DNA from: Endobacterium cereale
GTDB lineage: Bacteria > Pseudomonadota > Alphaproteobacteria > Rhizobiales > Rhizobiaceae
Reading direction: 5' to 3'
Assembly: GCF_009617585.1 (NCBI RefSeq)
Contig: NZ_WIXI01000045.1
Span: 186,001-250,000, forward strand
Length of the DNA stretch: 64,000 nucleotides
The first letter of the stretch is position 1; every line of letters begins with the position of its first letter. The notes beneath the pieces were generated by a model. It had not been told where the DNA came from and made no database searches. It saw nothing but the letters and a program-made list of their open reading frames with translations. The position numbers and the translations under genes are program-made. Positions 16,943 through 25,675 of the stretch are shown here, one piece after another.

Positions 16943-17416
16943 TCACCAAACCTTCCAGAACGGCCTCTTCTTCGCCCCCGCCACATCCACGCCCTCCGCC
17001 CTTGTCGTCAGAAAGGCCAGATATTTCGGATCTTCCTCCGCAAAAATCTCCGCGCCTTCGGCCATATAGGCGCGCATCAGCTCATCGGCGGCGCGGTCGA
17101 GATTGCCCAGTTCGAACTGGCATTGGCCGAGCCGCAGATGCAGGAACGGATTGCCGATCGCATCGGGGTAATGCATGGCGGAGCTGAGATTTTCCAGGCC
17201 GGCGGCAAAATCGCTCTGGAAAAAATTGGCCTCGCCGATAGCGGACAGCAACCATGTGCCCTGCTGCCACTGCGTTTTCGGCTCCGGCAGAAGCTCGAAC
17301 GCATCCCAGTATTTGTCGAGCGCACCCTCGAAATCTTCCGTCTCCGCCAGCGCGTCGGCTTCTTCGGCCAGCGCTTCAATGCGCGCGTTGATGTCGTCGT
17401 CGAGTTCCTGTGCCAT
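16943..17416 (-). CDS. TPR-containing protein
   Basis: A 157-residue soluble acidic protein with tetratricopeptide-like helical pairs: ADALAETEDFEGALDKYWDA, NPFLHLRLGQCQFELGNLDR and EELMRAYMAEGAE-like segments. It presumably acts as a protein-interaction scaffold. The C-terminus ends in a basic/aromatic KKRPFWKVW. No partner is indicated by the neighbours, an orphan permease and an MFS exporter. Confidence 0.7.
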   Translation of the reverse strand: MAQELDDDINARIEALAEEADALAETEDFEGALDKYWDAFELLPEPKTQWQQGTWLLSAIGEANFFQSDFAAGLENLSSAMHYPDAIGNPFLHLRLGQCQFELGNLDRAADELMRAYMAEGAEIFAEEDPKYLAFLTTRAEGVDVAGAKKRPFWKVW

Positions 17417-17487
17417 CGCCTGCCCCCGGTATCACTGTCTTTCGGGGCGCAACCTATAAGCTTTTGAGGTGACGGCAAGTCTTTGCG

Positions 17488-18966
17488 TCAGCGCGCGGCT
17501 TCGGCCTCTGCTGCTTCCTGGCCATGCGTCATCTGTTTGGGCACGAACAGGCAGACCGGAATGATGATGAGCGTGATGATGAACATCGAGACAAAACTGC
17601 TGTGCAGCGCCGATTGCAGCGACAAACGCACCGCATCGCCCGAGGCCATGGCCGCACCCGTGCCGTCCAGCAGACCGCGCAGCTGTTCCGGCGTCACCGA
17701 TCCCGCGCCACTGGTATGCGCCAGGCCATAACCCAGCACGGCACCGAGAATGGATGCGCCGAGCGTGCTGCCGAGATTGCGCGAAAACACGTTGGAGGCC
17801 GTGGCGCTGCCACGCTGCGACCAGCCGACGCTTTCCTGGGTGATCACGAGCGCACAAATGTTGAGGAGGCCCATGCCGATACCCATCAGCAGCGACCCGG
17901 CACCGGCCTGAACCGGCGAACTTTGCGGGTTGAGCAGCACGAGCAGAAAAGCGCCGAGCGGGATGATCAGGCTGGCGGCGAGCATGATCGGCCGCAGGCC
18001 CAGACGTGGGAACATGCGTGATGCGAAGGTGGCACCGCAGGGCCAGCCGACCAGAAGTGCGGTCAGCGCAAAACCGGCCACCAGCGGAGAACGATCCAGC
18101 ACCGTCTGCACATACATGGGCAGGAAAGTGGTGAGGCCCATGATGGCCATGGCCGCGAAGAAAACGGCGATGTTGGAGACCGCGATTGGCCGGCGCAGCC
18201 ACAGATCCGGCGCCACCATGGGCGCGGACGCACGTCTTTCCTGCCAGAGGAAGGCGACGAGGGTGACGAGGAAGATCACGATGGCGATGACGGCGTAGGA
18301 GGAGGTCGCACCTTCCATCTCGGTCAGCGCCAGCATCAGCGCCGAGATCGATACGGCAAACAGGATTGCGCCGAGCACATCGACGGAGACGCGGTGCGTC
18401 TGCTTTTCCTCATGCAGGAACAGAACAAAACCGGCAGCGGCGATGATGCCGACTGGAATGTTGATCCAGAAAACCCAGGCCCACGGCAGGTTATGGATGA
18501 TGACGCTGCCGGCAAGCGGGCCGATGACGGCCGAGATCGCCCAGACGCTGGCGAGATAACCCTGCACCTTGCCGCGCTGCTTGCCGGGAAACAGATCGCC
18601 GACAATGGTCATCGCCACCGGCTGCACTGCACCGGCACCAATGCCCTGCAACAGGCGAAAGGCAATCATCGACGGCATGGACCATGCTAAGCCGCAGAGA
18701 ATGGACGAGATCAGGAAGACGGCGATGCCGAACAGCAGGATGGGCTTGCGGCCATAAATGTCCGACAGCTTTCCGAACACGACCGTGGTGGCGGTCTGGG
18801 TGAGCAGGAAGGAAGAAAACACCCAGCTGTAGAGATTGAGCTGGCCGAGCTGGGCTGCGATCTGCGGCATGGCCGTGGAAACGATCGTCGCCTCGATTGA
18901 AATCATCGCCATCGAGGCCATGACGGCCGCAACGATGAGCCCGCGGTGGGAGCTCTTACCTGTCAT
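17488..18966 (-). CDS. MFS drug exporter, DHA2 (14-TM) family
   Basis: A 492-residue multidrug transporter. MFS motif A is GKLSDIYGRKPILLFG and motif B region RLLQGIGAGAVQPVAM; the length and hydrophobic pattern fit the 14-helix EmrB/QacA-type family (proton-driven antiport). I placed the start at ATG 18966 (MTGKSSHRG), where TM1 homology begins; an in-frame start 44 codons upstream would add an unlikely N-terminal tail. No EmrA-like adaptor is adjacent, so it probably works alone in the inner membrane. Substrate unknown. Confidence 0.88.
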   Translation of the reverse strand: MTGKSSHRGLIVAAVMASMAMISIEATIVSTAMPQIAAQLGQLNLYSWVFSSFLLTQTATTVVFGKLSDIYGRKPILLFGIAVFLISSILCGLAWSMPSMIAFRLLQGIGAGAVQPVAMTIVGDLFPGKQRGKVQGYLASVWAISAVIGPLAGSVIIHNLPWAWVFWINIPVGIIAAAGFVLFLHEEKQTHRVSVDVLGAILFAVSISALMLALTEMEGATSSYAVIAIVIFLVTLVAFLWQERRASAPMVAPDLWLRRPIAVSNIAVFFAAMAIMGLTTFLPMYVQTVLDRSPLVAGFALTALLVGWPCGATFASRMFPRLGLRPIMLAASLIIPLGAFLLVLLNPQSSPVQAGAGSLLMGIGMGLLNICALVITQESVGWSQRGSATASNVFSRNLGSTLGASILGAVLGYGLAHTSGAGSVTPEQLRGLLDGTGAAMASGDAVRLSLQSALHSSFVSMFIITLIIIPVCLFVPKQMTHGQEAAEAEAAR

Positions 18967-19177
18967 TCTGATGTTCCGGAGCACCTGCAATACGGCGCGA
19001 ATGGAGTGAAATTCGGCGGTCAGCAGGCCGTCAGTGTAAAAACGATCTAGGGACCGGAAAAAGCAAACGTCAAGTACGCTTAGTCGCTCGCCGGTCACAT
19101 TTGTTGGCTTTGCATCAATTTGCTAGCCGTCTTTTCCGCAGCGTCGGTTTTCAGCCCCGAGCACATGCCGCAATGAG

Positions 19178-19199
19178 GCCCGCCGGAGAACCGGCGGGC
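19178..19199. terminator. GC-rich hairpin downstream of oxidoreductase
   Basis: GCCCGCCGG, loop AGAA, CCGGCGGGC: perfect 9-bp arms, 10 bp beyond the stop of the oxidoreductase gene. It lacks a T-tract, so it may stabilise the 3' end rather than terminate on its own. Confidence 0.5.
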
Positions 19200-19208
19200 G
19201 CCATCAGA

Positions 19209-20198
19209 TCAGAGCGTCACGACGATCTTGCCGATCTGTTCGTTGCTTTCGAGAAAGCGGGTCGCCTCGCGGATGTCTTCAAAGGCAAAGGTGCGGGAGA
19301 TCAGCGGATCAAGCGAGCCGGAGCGCAGGCCATCGTTGATGAAAATTTTCGCCCGTTCGAGAATGGCATCGTCGGAAACGATCTCGGTATAGAGGTAACC
19401 TTTCAGCGTCAGGCTTTTGCCGAGAACGGCAAATTGCGGAAACGAGCCTTCATCGGCGCTGAGCGCGCCATATTCCAGCAGGATACCGCCCACCGCCATG
19501 CATTGCGCCAATTGCGCAATCGCCGGCCCGCCGATCGGATCGAGCACGACACGCGCGCCCTTGCCCCCGGTGATTTCGGCCACGCGGGCAGCCAGATCCT
19601 CTTCCCCGGTGGCGATGACGTGATGCGCGCCTGCTTTGCGCAGGGCTTCCGCCTTGGCGCCTGTGCGGGTGGTGGCAATGACGGTCGCGCCGACGCTGCG
19701 GGCGATCTGGAACGCGGCGGTGCCGACGCTGCTCGATGCCGCCGACACGATGACGAATTCGCCCGACGACAGCTTTGCCTGCTCGATCAGCGCGCCCCAT
19801 GCGGTGACATACATCATCCATGATGCAGCCGCCTGTTCGAAGGACAGGTTTGCCGGATGTTTGACGACATGGCGGGCCGGCACGTTGATGACTTCGCCAT
19901 AGGTGCCCCAGCGCGCCATATCCAGCGTCGGGATGACACTGACGGCATCACCCTCGGCAAAGCCGTCGACCTGGCCGCCGAGCGCTTTCACCGTGCCGGC
20001 CGCTTCATAACCGAGCCTTGAGGGAAATTCGGCTTCCTGCAGATAGGCGTGACGGCGGAACATCACTTCGGCGCGGTTGAGGCCGATGGCGCGCACATCG
20101 ATCTGCACTTCGTCGGCGGCGGGTGCGGCCAGTTCGATATCATCGAACCGCAGCACGTCGACCTCGCCATATTCATGGAAACGGACAGTTCTGGTCAT
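19209..20198 (-). CDS. zinc-independent medium-chain dehydrogenase/quinone oxidoreductase
   Basis: A 329-residue NAD(P)H-dependent MDR-family enzyme: N-terminal GroES-like domain (RLGYEAAGTVKALG) and Rossmann domain with the SSSVGTAAFQIARS nucleotide-binding loop. The cysteines and histidines that bind catalytic and structural zinc in alcohol dehydrogenases are absent, pointing to the quinone oxidoreductase (QOR) subfamily. It is divergent from an HxlR-type regulator with an operator-like repeat between them, a common layout for detoxification enzymes of quinones and reactive carbonyls. Confidence 0.85.
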   Translation of the reverse strand: MTRTVRFHEYGEVDVLRFDDIELAAPAADEVQIDVRAIGLNRAEVMFRRHAYLQEAEFPSRLGYEAAGTVKALGGQVDGFAEGDAVSVIPTLDMARWGTYGEVINVPARHVVKHPANLSFEQAAASWMMYVTAWGALIEQAKLSSGEFVIVSAASSSVGTAAFQIARSVGATVIATTRTGAKAEALRKAGAHHVIATGEEDLAARVAEITGGKGARVVLDPIGGPAIAQLAQCMAVGGILLEYGALSADEGSFPQFAVLGKSLTLKGYLYTEIVSDDAILERAKIFINDGLRSGSLDPLISRTFAFEDIREATRFLESNEQIGKIVVTL

Positions 20199-20305
20199 GC
20201 TTCATTCTCCTTGCATGTTTCCGTCACGCGTTTTGGGAGAACGCGTCCGGTCGCAAACATCTGGCGAGTAGCCGCGAAAATGAAAATACGGTATTCGAAA
20301 GCACA

Positions 20306-20324
20306 TACTGCTCAAAAGTATACT
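20306..20324. promoter_or_regulatory. HxlR-type operator candidate
   Basis: TACT-N7-AGTA (20306-20320) followed by overlapping palindrome AGTATACT (20317-20324), between the divergent oxidoreductase and HxlR genes. TACT-N7-AGTA is the spacing I associate with YodB/HxlR-family boxes. It lies just upstream of the HxlR start, fitting autoregulation and control of the oxidoreductase. Confidence 0.5.
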
Positions 20325-20339
20325 GTAAGCGAGACCGGC

Positions 20340-20732
20340 ATGAACAAGGATCTGAATTATGACATCGTGCCCGGCTGCACGATGTATGCGGCGCTCAACC
20401 TGATCAGCGGCAAGTGGAAAGGCATGATCCTCTATCACCTGCTGCGCGGCACATTGCGCTTCAATGCACTGAAACGGGAGCTGGGCGATTGCTCTCAGCG
20501 CCTGCTGATCAAGCAGCTGCGCGAGCTCGAGGAAGACGGGCTGGTGGAGCGTAAGGTGTTTGCCGTCATTCCGCCCAAAGTGGAATATTCAATCACCGAG
20601 GAAGGCCGCACGCTGGCGCCGATCCTGCTTGGCCTGCGCGACTGGGGCCATGGCTGGCTGACTCGGCGCAATCTGGTCGCGCGCGATGATCATCTGGATT
20701 TCGATGTGCCGACCACGCCACCGGCAGCCTGA
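20340..20732 (+). CDS. HxlR family transcriptional regulator
   Basis: A 130-residue winged-helix protein of the HxlR/YodB family: VPGCTMYAALNLISGKWKGM is the characteristic N-terminus with a conserved Cys (C13 of the chosen product), and LRFNALKRELG/ISQRLLIKQLRELEEDGLVER the recognition helices. In YodB-like proteins this N-terminal Cys senses quinones and electrophiles by thiol modification, consistent with the divergent quinone oxidoreductase. The start is ATG 20340 (MNKDLNYD); an upstream in-frame extension enters the divergent promoter and is rejected. Confidence 0.9.
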   Translation: MNKDLNYDIVPGCTMYAALNLISGKWKGMILYHLLRGTLRFNALKRELGDCSQRLLIKQLRELEEDGLVERKVFAVIPPKVEYSITEEGRTLAPILLGLRDWGHGWLTRRNLVARDDHLDFDVPTTPPAA

Positions 20733-20745
20733 CCTTTTTCTCAAC

Positions 20746-20772
20746 CGGCGCACCCTGCTTCAGGGTGCGCCG
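20746..20772. terminator. bidirectional terminator hairpin
   Basis: CGGCGCACCCTG, loop CTT, CAGGGTGCGCCG: perfect 12-bp arms between the convergent HxlR and lipoprotein genes, with T-rich flanks on both sides (TTTTTC before, TTCTTGTCTC after). Confidence 0.75.
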
Positions 20773-20794
20773 TTCTTGTCTCTTATTGACTCTC

Positions 20795-21391
20795 TTACTT
20801 GCCCGTCAGCCACTTGCGGATTTCGAGCGTGAAGGATGCCGCCAGTTTCTGGGCCAGCGCATTCTGATCCTTGGTGGCAACGGCATTGATGGCCATGGCC
20901 ACGAAGAAGCCGACATTGCCGCTGCCCTTCACGCCGTGGTCGGAGCCGACGATCCGTGGATTTTGGGCGATCACGCTGCCATCGGCAACATTTTCTAGGC
21001 GCACGGTGCCGGTAATATAGCTATCCGTGCCGCCCAGAACGCGGCCCGGCGCCGACGCGAGATCCGCCTGTTGCAGCGTGATGACAAGACGCGCAGCCTT
21101 GGGGCCACCCGGCAGGCCCTTCAGTTTTGCACTGGCGTCAGCCTCCAGCGCGCGCACGATCATCGCCGCCTGCGCTTCCGGCGTGATGCCGTTCAGCATG
21201 GGAAGACCGGTGGACACGTCCGGTGTTGCCTCGACGCGGACGGAGGTGACGTTGGCGCCGTTCAGCGCCTCGACCAGACGCGGATCACGCGTCTGGCAGC
21301 CGGCCAGAAGCGTCAGGCCGGCGACGACGATCGCGACCTTCAGAAAGATATTGGAAATGCTCAATTCATGCCCCACTCGAAATGCAATCAT
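20795..21391 (-). CDS. putative outer-membrane or periplasmic lipoprotein
   Basis: A ~198-residue protein whose N-terminus has a hydrophobic segment ending in lipobox LTLLAGC; the Cys becomes lipidated after signal peptidase II cleavage. The rest is a mixed alpha/beta domain without a family I recognise (conserved-looking stretches TGTVRLENVADGSVIAQ and GNVGFFVAMAINAV). Start uncertain: ATG 21391 is used here, but no ribosome site precedes it. TTG 21364, with GGGG upstream, would give a shorter, more typical signal peptide. Confidence 0.65.
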   Translation of the reverse strand: MIAFRVGHELSISNIFLKVAIVVAGLTLLAGCQTRDPRLVEALNGANVTSVRVEATPDVSTGLPMLNGITPEAQAAMIVRALEADASAKLKGLPGGPKAARLVITLQQADLASAPGRVLGGTDSYITGTVRLENVADGSVIAQNPRIVGSDHGVKGSGNVGFFVAMAINAVATKDQNALAQKLAASFTLEIRKWLTGK

Positions 21392-21516
21392 CCGCAAGGC
21401 CGGCCTAGACCGGTTGCGGCATGCGAACCAAAAGTCTGCGACGCCCTACCCTCGTCGCGGTTCGCGTTATGCATGGATGGAGAGGCACAGCAACGCTGTG
21501 TCTGCGGGCTTGGTTA

Positions 21517-22170
21517 TCAGTCCTTGACCGGCAGGGCTGCAATTGCGGTGCGGCCGGTAACACTCAGAGCATAAACGCCTTTTTCGACTTTCTCGAACCA
21601 GCCGTAATAATTGTTGCGCAGCATCGCCCCGGCATTGGGCGCGGTGTCCTTCAGGTCGCGCGGGCGAAGCGGGCCATCCACGAGCGCCGTAGCAATCGCG
21701 ATCGCCTGCTGGCGATAGGCGGTCATGATCGGCACTTTTGTCGAGCCACCAAGCGCCGGGTCGCCGACGCGCTTCTTGTGTTCCTTCACCAGCCGTGTGC
21801 GGCGTTTCGGGTTGGTGCGCGGCATGGGTGACACCGAGGAGACCAGCACGCTGACCTCACCCTGATCCGACACACCGAGCATGCCGATGCCGAGCCGCCG
21901 GCAGAGATCACGATACCGCTTGTCGCTTTCGCGCCCCCTGCCCTTGGCCGAGATGCGGGCGGCGATCCACACCTCATCGGAAACGGCAGCGCGATCCACC
22001 GCCTGCAGGATGAGTTCGAGATTGAAGGTGAGTTTCAGTTCGCAGATCACCACGACCGTTGGATCGCCCTCTGACAAGCCCACCAGATCGCAGCCGCCGA
22101 TCTCCCCCTTCACCGTGTAGCCGGCGGCTTCGAGAAAGGTTTTGACGGGGAGGTAGAGCGTGGTTTCCAT
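21517..22170 (-). CDS. DUF2161 family PD-(D/E)XK nuclease-like protein
   Basis: A 217-residue protein with a PD-(D/E)XK restriction-endonuclease-like core: E23, D28 in GGCDLVGL, and E44-L-K46 in VVICELKLTF, with Q56 in the following helix. The C-terminal half has a wHTH-like look (YYGWFEKVEKGVYALSVTGR). I recall this organisation as DUF2161, widely distributed in alphaproteobacteria and of unknown function. No methyltransferase or defence genes flank it. All catalytic-site residues are present. Confidence 0.75.
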   Translation of the reverse strand: METTLYLPVKTFLEAAGYTVKGEIGGCDLVGLSEGDPTVVVICELKLTFNLELILQAVDRAAVSDEVWIAARISAKGRGRESDKRYRDLCRRLGIGMLGVSDQGEVSVLVSSVSPMPRTNPKRRTRLVKEHKKRVGDPALGGSTKVPIMTAYRQQAIAIATALVDGPLRPRDLKDTAPNAGAMLRNNYYGWFEKVEKGVYALSVTGRTAIAALPVKD

Positions 22171-22243
22171 GCGGGCCTGATGTCTTTTTGCAGTTTGCCC
22201 CGCATATCATGATTCTGGGAAGAGATTGACCTTTGTGAACACA

Positions 22244-22265
22244 GTAGGTAGACCAGTCTACCTAC
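22244..22265. promoter_or_regulatory. TetR-family operator overlapping promoter
   Basis: GTAGGTAGAC-CA-GTCTACCTAC: a 22-bp palindrome with perfect 10-bp arms, ending 13 bp before the tetR start. A -35 TTGACC lies at 22226-22231 and the -10 (TAGACC, 22249-22254) falls inside the operator, so bound repressor would block RNA polymerase. The TAGAC-N2-GTCTA core is common for TetR regulators. Confidence 0.85.
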
Positions 22266-22278
22266 TCCCGAGATCACC

Positions 22279-22869
22279 ATGGACCAGATCGATCCTGCAG
22301 CACACGAAACAGCGCGTGAAAAACTGCTTAAGGCGGCCGCGGTGCTGTTTTATGAAAACGGCATAGCCGGTACCGGCATCGACGCCATCATCGCCCGTGC
22401 CGGCGTGGCGAAGAAAAGCCTCTACAACAATTTTGCCTCCAAGGCGGATCTGGTGCACCAGTATCTGACCATACGCCACGCCGAATTGCTGGCGTTTTAC
22501 CAGAGCCGCCTCGCCACCGCCGGCACACCGAAGGACAAGGTGCTCGCGGTATTCGATGCCTATCAGGACCATGCCGAATTTGCCTATGAGCGCGGTTTTC
22601 GCGGATGCGGGCTGCTCAATGCCGCCGCCGAACTGACGGTGGGCGATATCGGCCGCGATGCCGTGCGCCGTCACAAGGAAGAAGTGGAGGGACTGATCGC
22701 CACGCACCTGACCGAACTTTTGAACGGTGACGCAGCGCGGGCAAAAGCGCTTGCCCGCCAGCTTGCCTTTCTCCTCGAAGGCGCGATTACCCGCGCCGGG
22801 CTGGAGGGCAACGGCACGCTTGTGCTCGAAGCCCGCGCGATAACCTCCGACATGCTGGACAGATTATGA
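22279..22869 (+). CDS. TetR/AcrR family transcriptional regulator
   Basis: A 196-residue regulator with an N-terminal TetR DNA-binding domain (residues ~15-62: AAAVLFYENGIAGTGIDAII then AGVAKKSLYNNFASKADLV) and a helical ligand-binding domain. It lies directly behind a near-perfect palindromic operator and overlaps the EamA transporter gene by 4 nt, so it almost certainly represses its own operon. The ligand would be the exported compound or a relative. Confidence 0.92.
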   Translation: MDQIDPAAHETAREKLLKAAAVLFYENGIAGTGIDAIIARAGVAKKSLYNNFASKADLVHQYLTIRHAELLAFYQSRLATAGTPKDKVLAVFDAYQDHAEFAYERGFRGCGLLNAAAELTVGDIGRDAVRRHKEEVEGLIATHLTELLNGDAARAKALARQLAFLLEGAITRAGLEGNGTLVLEARAITSDMLDRL

Positions 22870-23804
22870 CCACGACCAACAACGAATTCCGCATCGGCGT
22901 GGCCGGCGTTCTGTTTGCCTCGCTCGTCTGGGGCACGACCGGCACGGCAGCCGCCTTCGCGCCGGATGTGAGTGCCGCGGCGATCGGGGCTGCGGCCATG
23001 GGCATTGGCGGGCTTTTGCAGGCGGCGATCGCGCTGAAATCCATAGGCCGGGCAGCGGCGGAGCTGAAACGGTTCTGGTTGCTGCTGGTCGTTGGTGGCG
23101 TGGCAGTGGCGATCTATCCGCTTGCCTTTTACGGCTCGATGCGGCTGGCCGGCGTCACCATCGGCACGGTCGTCACAATCGGTTCGGCGCCGCTTCTTTC
23201 GGCACTGATCGAAAAGGTTTTCGATGGCGCGCAACTGTCGAAACGCTGGCTTGTCGGGGCGCTGATCGGGCTGGTGGGCATGGTGCTTCTCTGTGTGGCG
23301 GAAGGCTCGCATACGGACACCATCCTCACCGGCAACGCCACCATTCTGGGCATCGCGCTCGGCCTTCTGGGCGGCCTTACCTATGCGCTCTATTCTTTTA
23401 CGGCGCGCGGGCTGATGTTGCGCGGCATCCGGTCGAGGGCCGCGATGGGCGCCACGTTCGGCGTCGGCGGGCTGCTGCTGATGCCGGTTCTGTTCATGAC
23501 CGGCGGACCATTCCTTGCCTCCTGGAACAATGCCGCCGTTGGCATCTACATGGCATCGGTGCCGATGTTTCTCGGTTATATCGCGTTCGGCATGGGGCTT
23601 GCCCGCATTCCGGCCAGCATGGCGACGACAATCACGCTGCTGGAACCCGTCGTGGCGGCAATGCTGGCCGTCATCATTCTCGGTGAACGCCTGCCGGCGC
23701 TCGGTTGGCTCGGCGTGGTGCTGATCATTTTCTGCCTTGTCGTCATCACGGCTCCGATAAGATTTCGCGTTCCAGGCATGCGGGCTTCAGCGGAGCGCGT
23801 TTAG
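22866..23804 (+). CDS. EamA/DMT superfamily transporter
   Basis: A 312-residue inner-membrane protein of ten TM segments in two EamA repeats (first starting GVLFASLVWGTTGTAAAF, second near ILGIALGLLGGLTYALYSF). The usual DMT hallmark LEPVVAAMLAVIILGERL closes the second repeat. It probably exports a metabolite or drug recognised by the co-transcribed TetR protein; the two genes share an ATGA overlap. Confidence 0.9.
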   Translation: MTTTNNEFRIGVAGVLFASLVWGTTGTAAAFAPDVSAAAIGAAAMGIGGLLQAAIALKSIGRAAAELKRFWLLLVVGGVAVAIYPLAFYGSMRLAGVTIGTVVTIGSAPLLSALIEKVFDGAQLSKRWLVGALIGLVGMVLLCVAEGSHTDTILTGNATILGIALGLLGGLTYALYSFTARGLMLRGIRSRAAMGATFGVGGLLLMPVLFMTGGPFLASWNNAAVGIYMASVPMFLGYIAFGMGLARIPASMATTITLLEPVVAAMLAVIILGERLPALGWLGVVLIIFCLVVITAPIRFRVPGMRASAERV

Positions 23805-23885
23805 CGTTTCGGAAAAACCTGTTGCAACAGATGTCACGAACAGCGTCTAACAGGCAGTGCGCCTCTCAAAGCCCGGACACTGCTC

Positions 23886-24887
23886 ATGACGCTTCTCACC
23901 CCCGCCATTCCCGGCCTCGTCTGGGCCTATCGGTTTCACCCTGACAAAAGACCTTGTACCCGGCTGGCGACGGAAGCGACGCGGGCAGAGCTTGCCGTGG
24001 AAGACGATGGCGGGTTTTTGTGGCTGCACCTCAACCTCGCCGACCAGCGTGTGCCGGCCTTTCTCGACGGTTTTCAGGACCTGCCGCCGGATGTGGTTTC
24101 GGCGCTGACCACCCATGACACGCATGCCTCGATCACGCTCGACGAGCAGATGGTTTACGGCACGCTGGTTGATTTCCAGCGCGAGTTCGACAGCGAGACC
24201 CGCGATATCGGCTGGCTGCATTTTGTCGTCACCGAAAAGCTGATCATCACCACACGGCTGCAGCCCTTGCGCTCGATTGACCGGGTGCGGGCCGCGGTGG
24301 AAAAGAATGCCGGACGGTATCGCCGGCCGATCGACGTTTTTGAAACCATCGTTGCCGAATTCCAGCGCACGCTGATCACGCTGGTTCTGGAGCTGACGGA
24401 AGAGCTGAACCATATCGAGGATATCGTCTACGACAGCGCGCAGCGCGACGAACGCCGGAGGCTGGCGCCGGTGCGCAGAACCGTGGTGCGGCTGCACCGG
24501 CATTTGCGCACCGTGCTTGCCCTGATGCGGCGGGCGGCAGCCGCCGATGATGACGACATGCCGCTCGGGTTTGATGATGTCGCGGCACGGCTAACCAGCC
24601 GGCTGGAGGCGGTGGATCACGATGTCTATGCGCTGCAGGACCGCGCGCGGCTGCTGCATGAAGAAATCGATTCCAAGCAGAGTTCGGAAACCAACCGCCA
24701 CCTCTACATCCTGTCGCTGATGACCGCCTTCCTGCTGCCGCCCTCGCTGGTAACGGGTTTCTTTGGCATGAACACGTCAGGCATGCCGTTCGAACACGGC
24801 GAGACAGGCACGACCTTCGCCATCATCTTCATCGCGCTGTCTATTGCGATTGCATGGTTCGTATTGCGGCGGGCGCGGATACTTTGA
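23886..24887 (+). CDS. CorA-like zinc transporter, ZntB type
   Basis: A 333-residue CorA-superfamily channel/transporter. It has a large N-terminal cytoplasmic alpha/beta domain, a long helix (residues ~190-280), TM1 ending in the signature GMN (FFGMNTSGMPF) and TM2 near the C-terminus (TFAIIFIALSIAIAWFVLRR). The tail after GMN and the N-terminal WAYRFHPD-like start fit ZntB better than CorA. ZntB moves Zn2+ or other divalent cations across the inner membrane. A terminator for the convergent BA14K gene lies immediately downstream. Confidence 0.88.
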   Translation: MTLLTPAIPGLVWAYRFHPDKRPCTRLATEATRAELAVEDDGGFLWLHLNLADQRVPAFLDGFQDLPPDVVSALTTHDTHASITLDEQMVYGTLVDFQREFDSETRDIGWLHFVVTEKLIITTRLQPLRSIDRVRAAVEKNAGRYRRPIDVFETIVAEFQRTLITLVLELTEELNHIEDIVYDSAQRDERRRLAPVRRTVVRLHRHLRTVLALMRRAAAADDDDMPLGFDDVAARLTSRLEAVDHDVYALQDRARLLHEEIDSKQSSETNRHLYILSLMTAFLLPPSLVTGFFGMNTSGMPFEHGETGTTFAIIFIALSIAIAWFVLRRARIL

Positions 24888-24889
24888 GG

Positions 24890-24923
24890 CAAAAGAAAAC
24901 CCGCCCGGATTGATCCGGACGGG
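24890..24923 (-). terminator. Rho-independent terminator of BA14K gene 1
   Basis: On the minus strand: CCCGTCCGGA, loop TCAA, TCCGGGCGGG, then TTTTCTTTT. The one non-Watson-Crick pair is a G-T wobble on the minus strand and a C-A mismatch on plus, showing it is designed for the minus-strand gene. Confidence 0.85.
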
Positions 24924-24947
24924 CTGGAAACAGGCTGGCCTGTCGCT

Positions 24948-25490
24948 TTAGAAATACGGCGAATAGCACTGCTTGCGCGGGCCGTAATTCGGCTGGAACG
25001 TGTTGGAGTAGGCGTCGTAGGACCGATACCGGGCGAAACACCAGTCGGTATGCTGCGGGTTGATGTCACCGGCGGGTGCTGCGTAACGGCGCGGCGGCGG
25101 TGCGACGTAACGCGGCGCCGGCTCGTAATATTGCGGCACCGGCTCGACATAACGCGGCTCGTCATAGGTCGGGGCGGCAAGCGCACCGCCGATGATGGCG
25201 CCGGCACCGAAGGCCGCCAGCGGATACCAGTAGCCGTCATGATAACGGTGGCGCGGGCGATAATCGCGGTAACCGCGATGGCCGCCATACCAGCCGTCGC
25301 GATAACCACCACGGTCACGATAATACTGGACCTGCACGACATTGCCGCCATCGGCCGGTTGCGCCTGAACAGATGAGGCTGCGGGGGCGATCGGCATGGC
25401 CGCGCTCGGCGCAATCGACGTGGCCAGCATAGCAGTCGCCATCCCGACAATCGAAACAGTCTTCATCAGCATGGTCATGACTTTCTCCAT
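24948..25490 (-). CDS. BA14K family secreted protein, copy 1
   Basis: A 180-residue protein with a signal peptide (to about residue 31, IAPSAAM), a GY-rich [20 protein letters not shown] region, one hydrophobic glycine-zipper-like segment ([17 protein letters not shown]) and the C-terminal BA14K motif [18 protein letters not shown]14K proteins (first described in Brucella as a 14-kDa immunoreactive, lectin-like protein) occur in many copies in Rhizobiales. This copy has an extra Pro/Tyr insert ([18 protein letters not shown]). A paralogue lies immediately upstream. Confidence 0.9.
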   Translation of the reverse strand: MEKVMTMLMKTVSIVGMATAMLATSIAPSAAMPIAPAASSVQAQPADGGNVVQVQYYRDRGGYRDGWYGGHRGYRDYRPRHRYHDGYWYPLAAFGAGAIIGGALAAPTYDEPRYVEPVPQYYEPAPRYVAPPPRRYAAPAGDINPQHTDWCFARYRSYDAYSNTFQPNYGPRKQCYSPYF

Positions 25491-25593
25491 TCACTGATTG
25501 GTCGAATTTTTTGTTGCTGCCGAATGTGCGCAAGTTTGCCTGAACCGCGCATTAACGAATTGCATGCCGCAAAACGTCGTGCCCAACGAGACA

Positions 25594-25623
25594 GCCCGGC
25601 GGAGCATCATGCTCCTGCCGGGC
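25594..25623. terminator. hairpin between the two BA14K genes
   Basis: GCCCGGC-GGAGCA, loop TCA, TGCTCC-T-GCCGGGC: 13 base pairs with a single bulged T, ~55 bp downstream of the copy-2 stop. No T-tract follows on the minus strand, so termination is not certain. Confidence 0.5.
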
Positions 25624-25675
25624 CATGTTGTCACGACATCATGCCGTGCTGCCTACTGACCCAAAGGGACAAGGA

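Noticed and set aside
21421..21831. 136-residue + strand ORF
   Set aside because: Antisense to the DUF2161 gene, with no motif or ribosome site.
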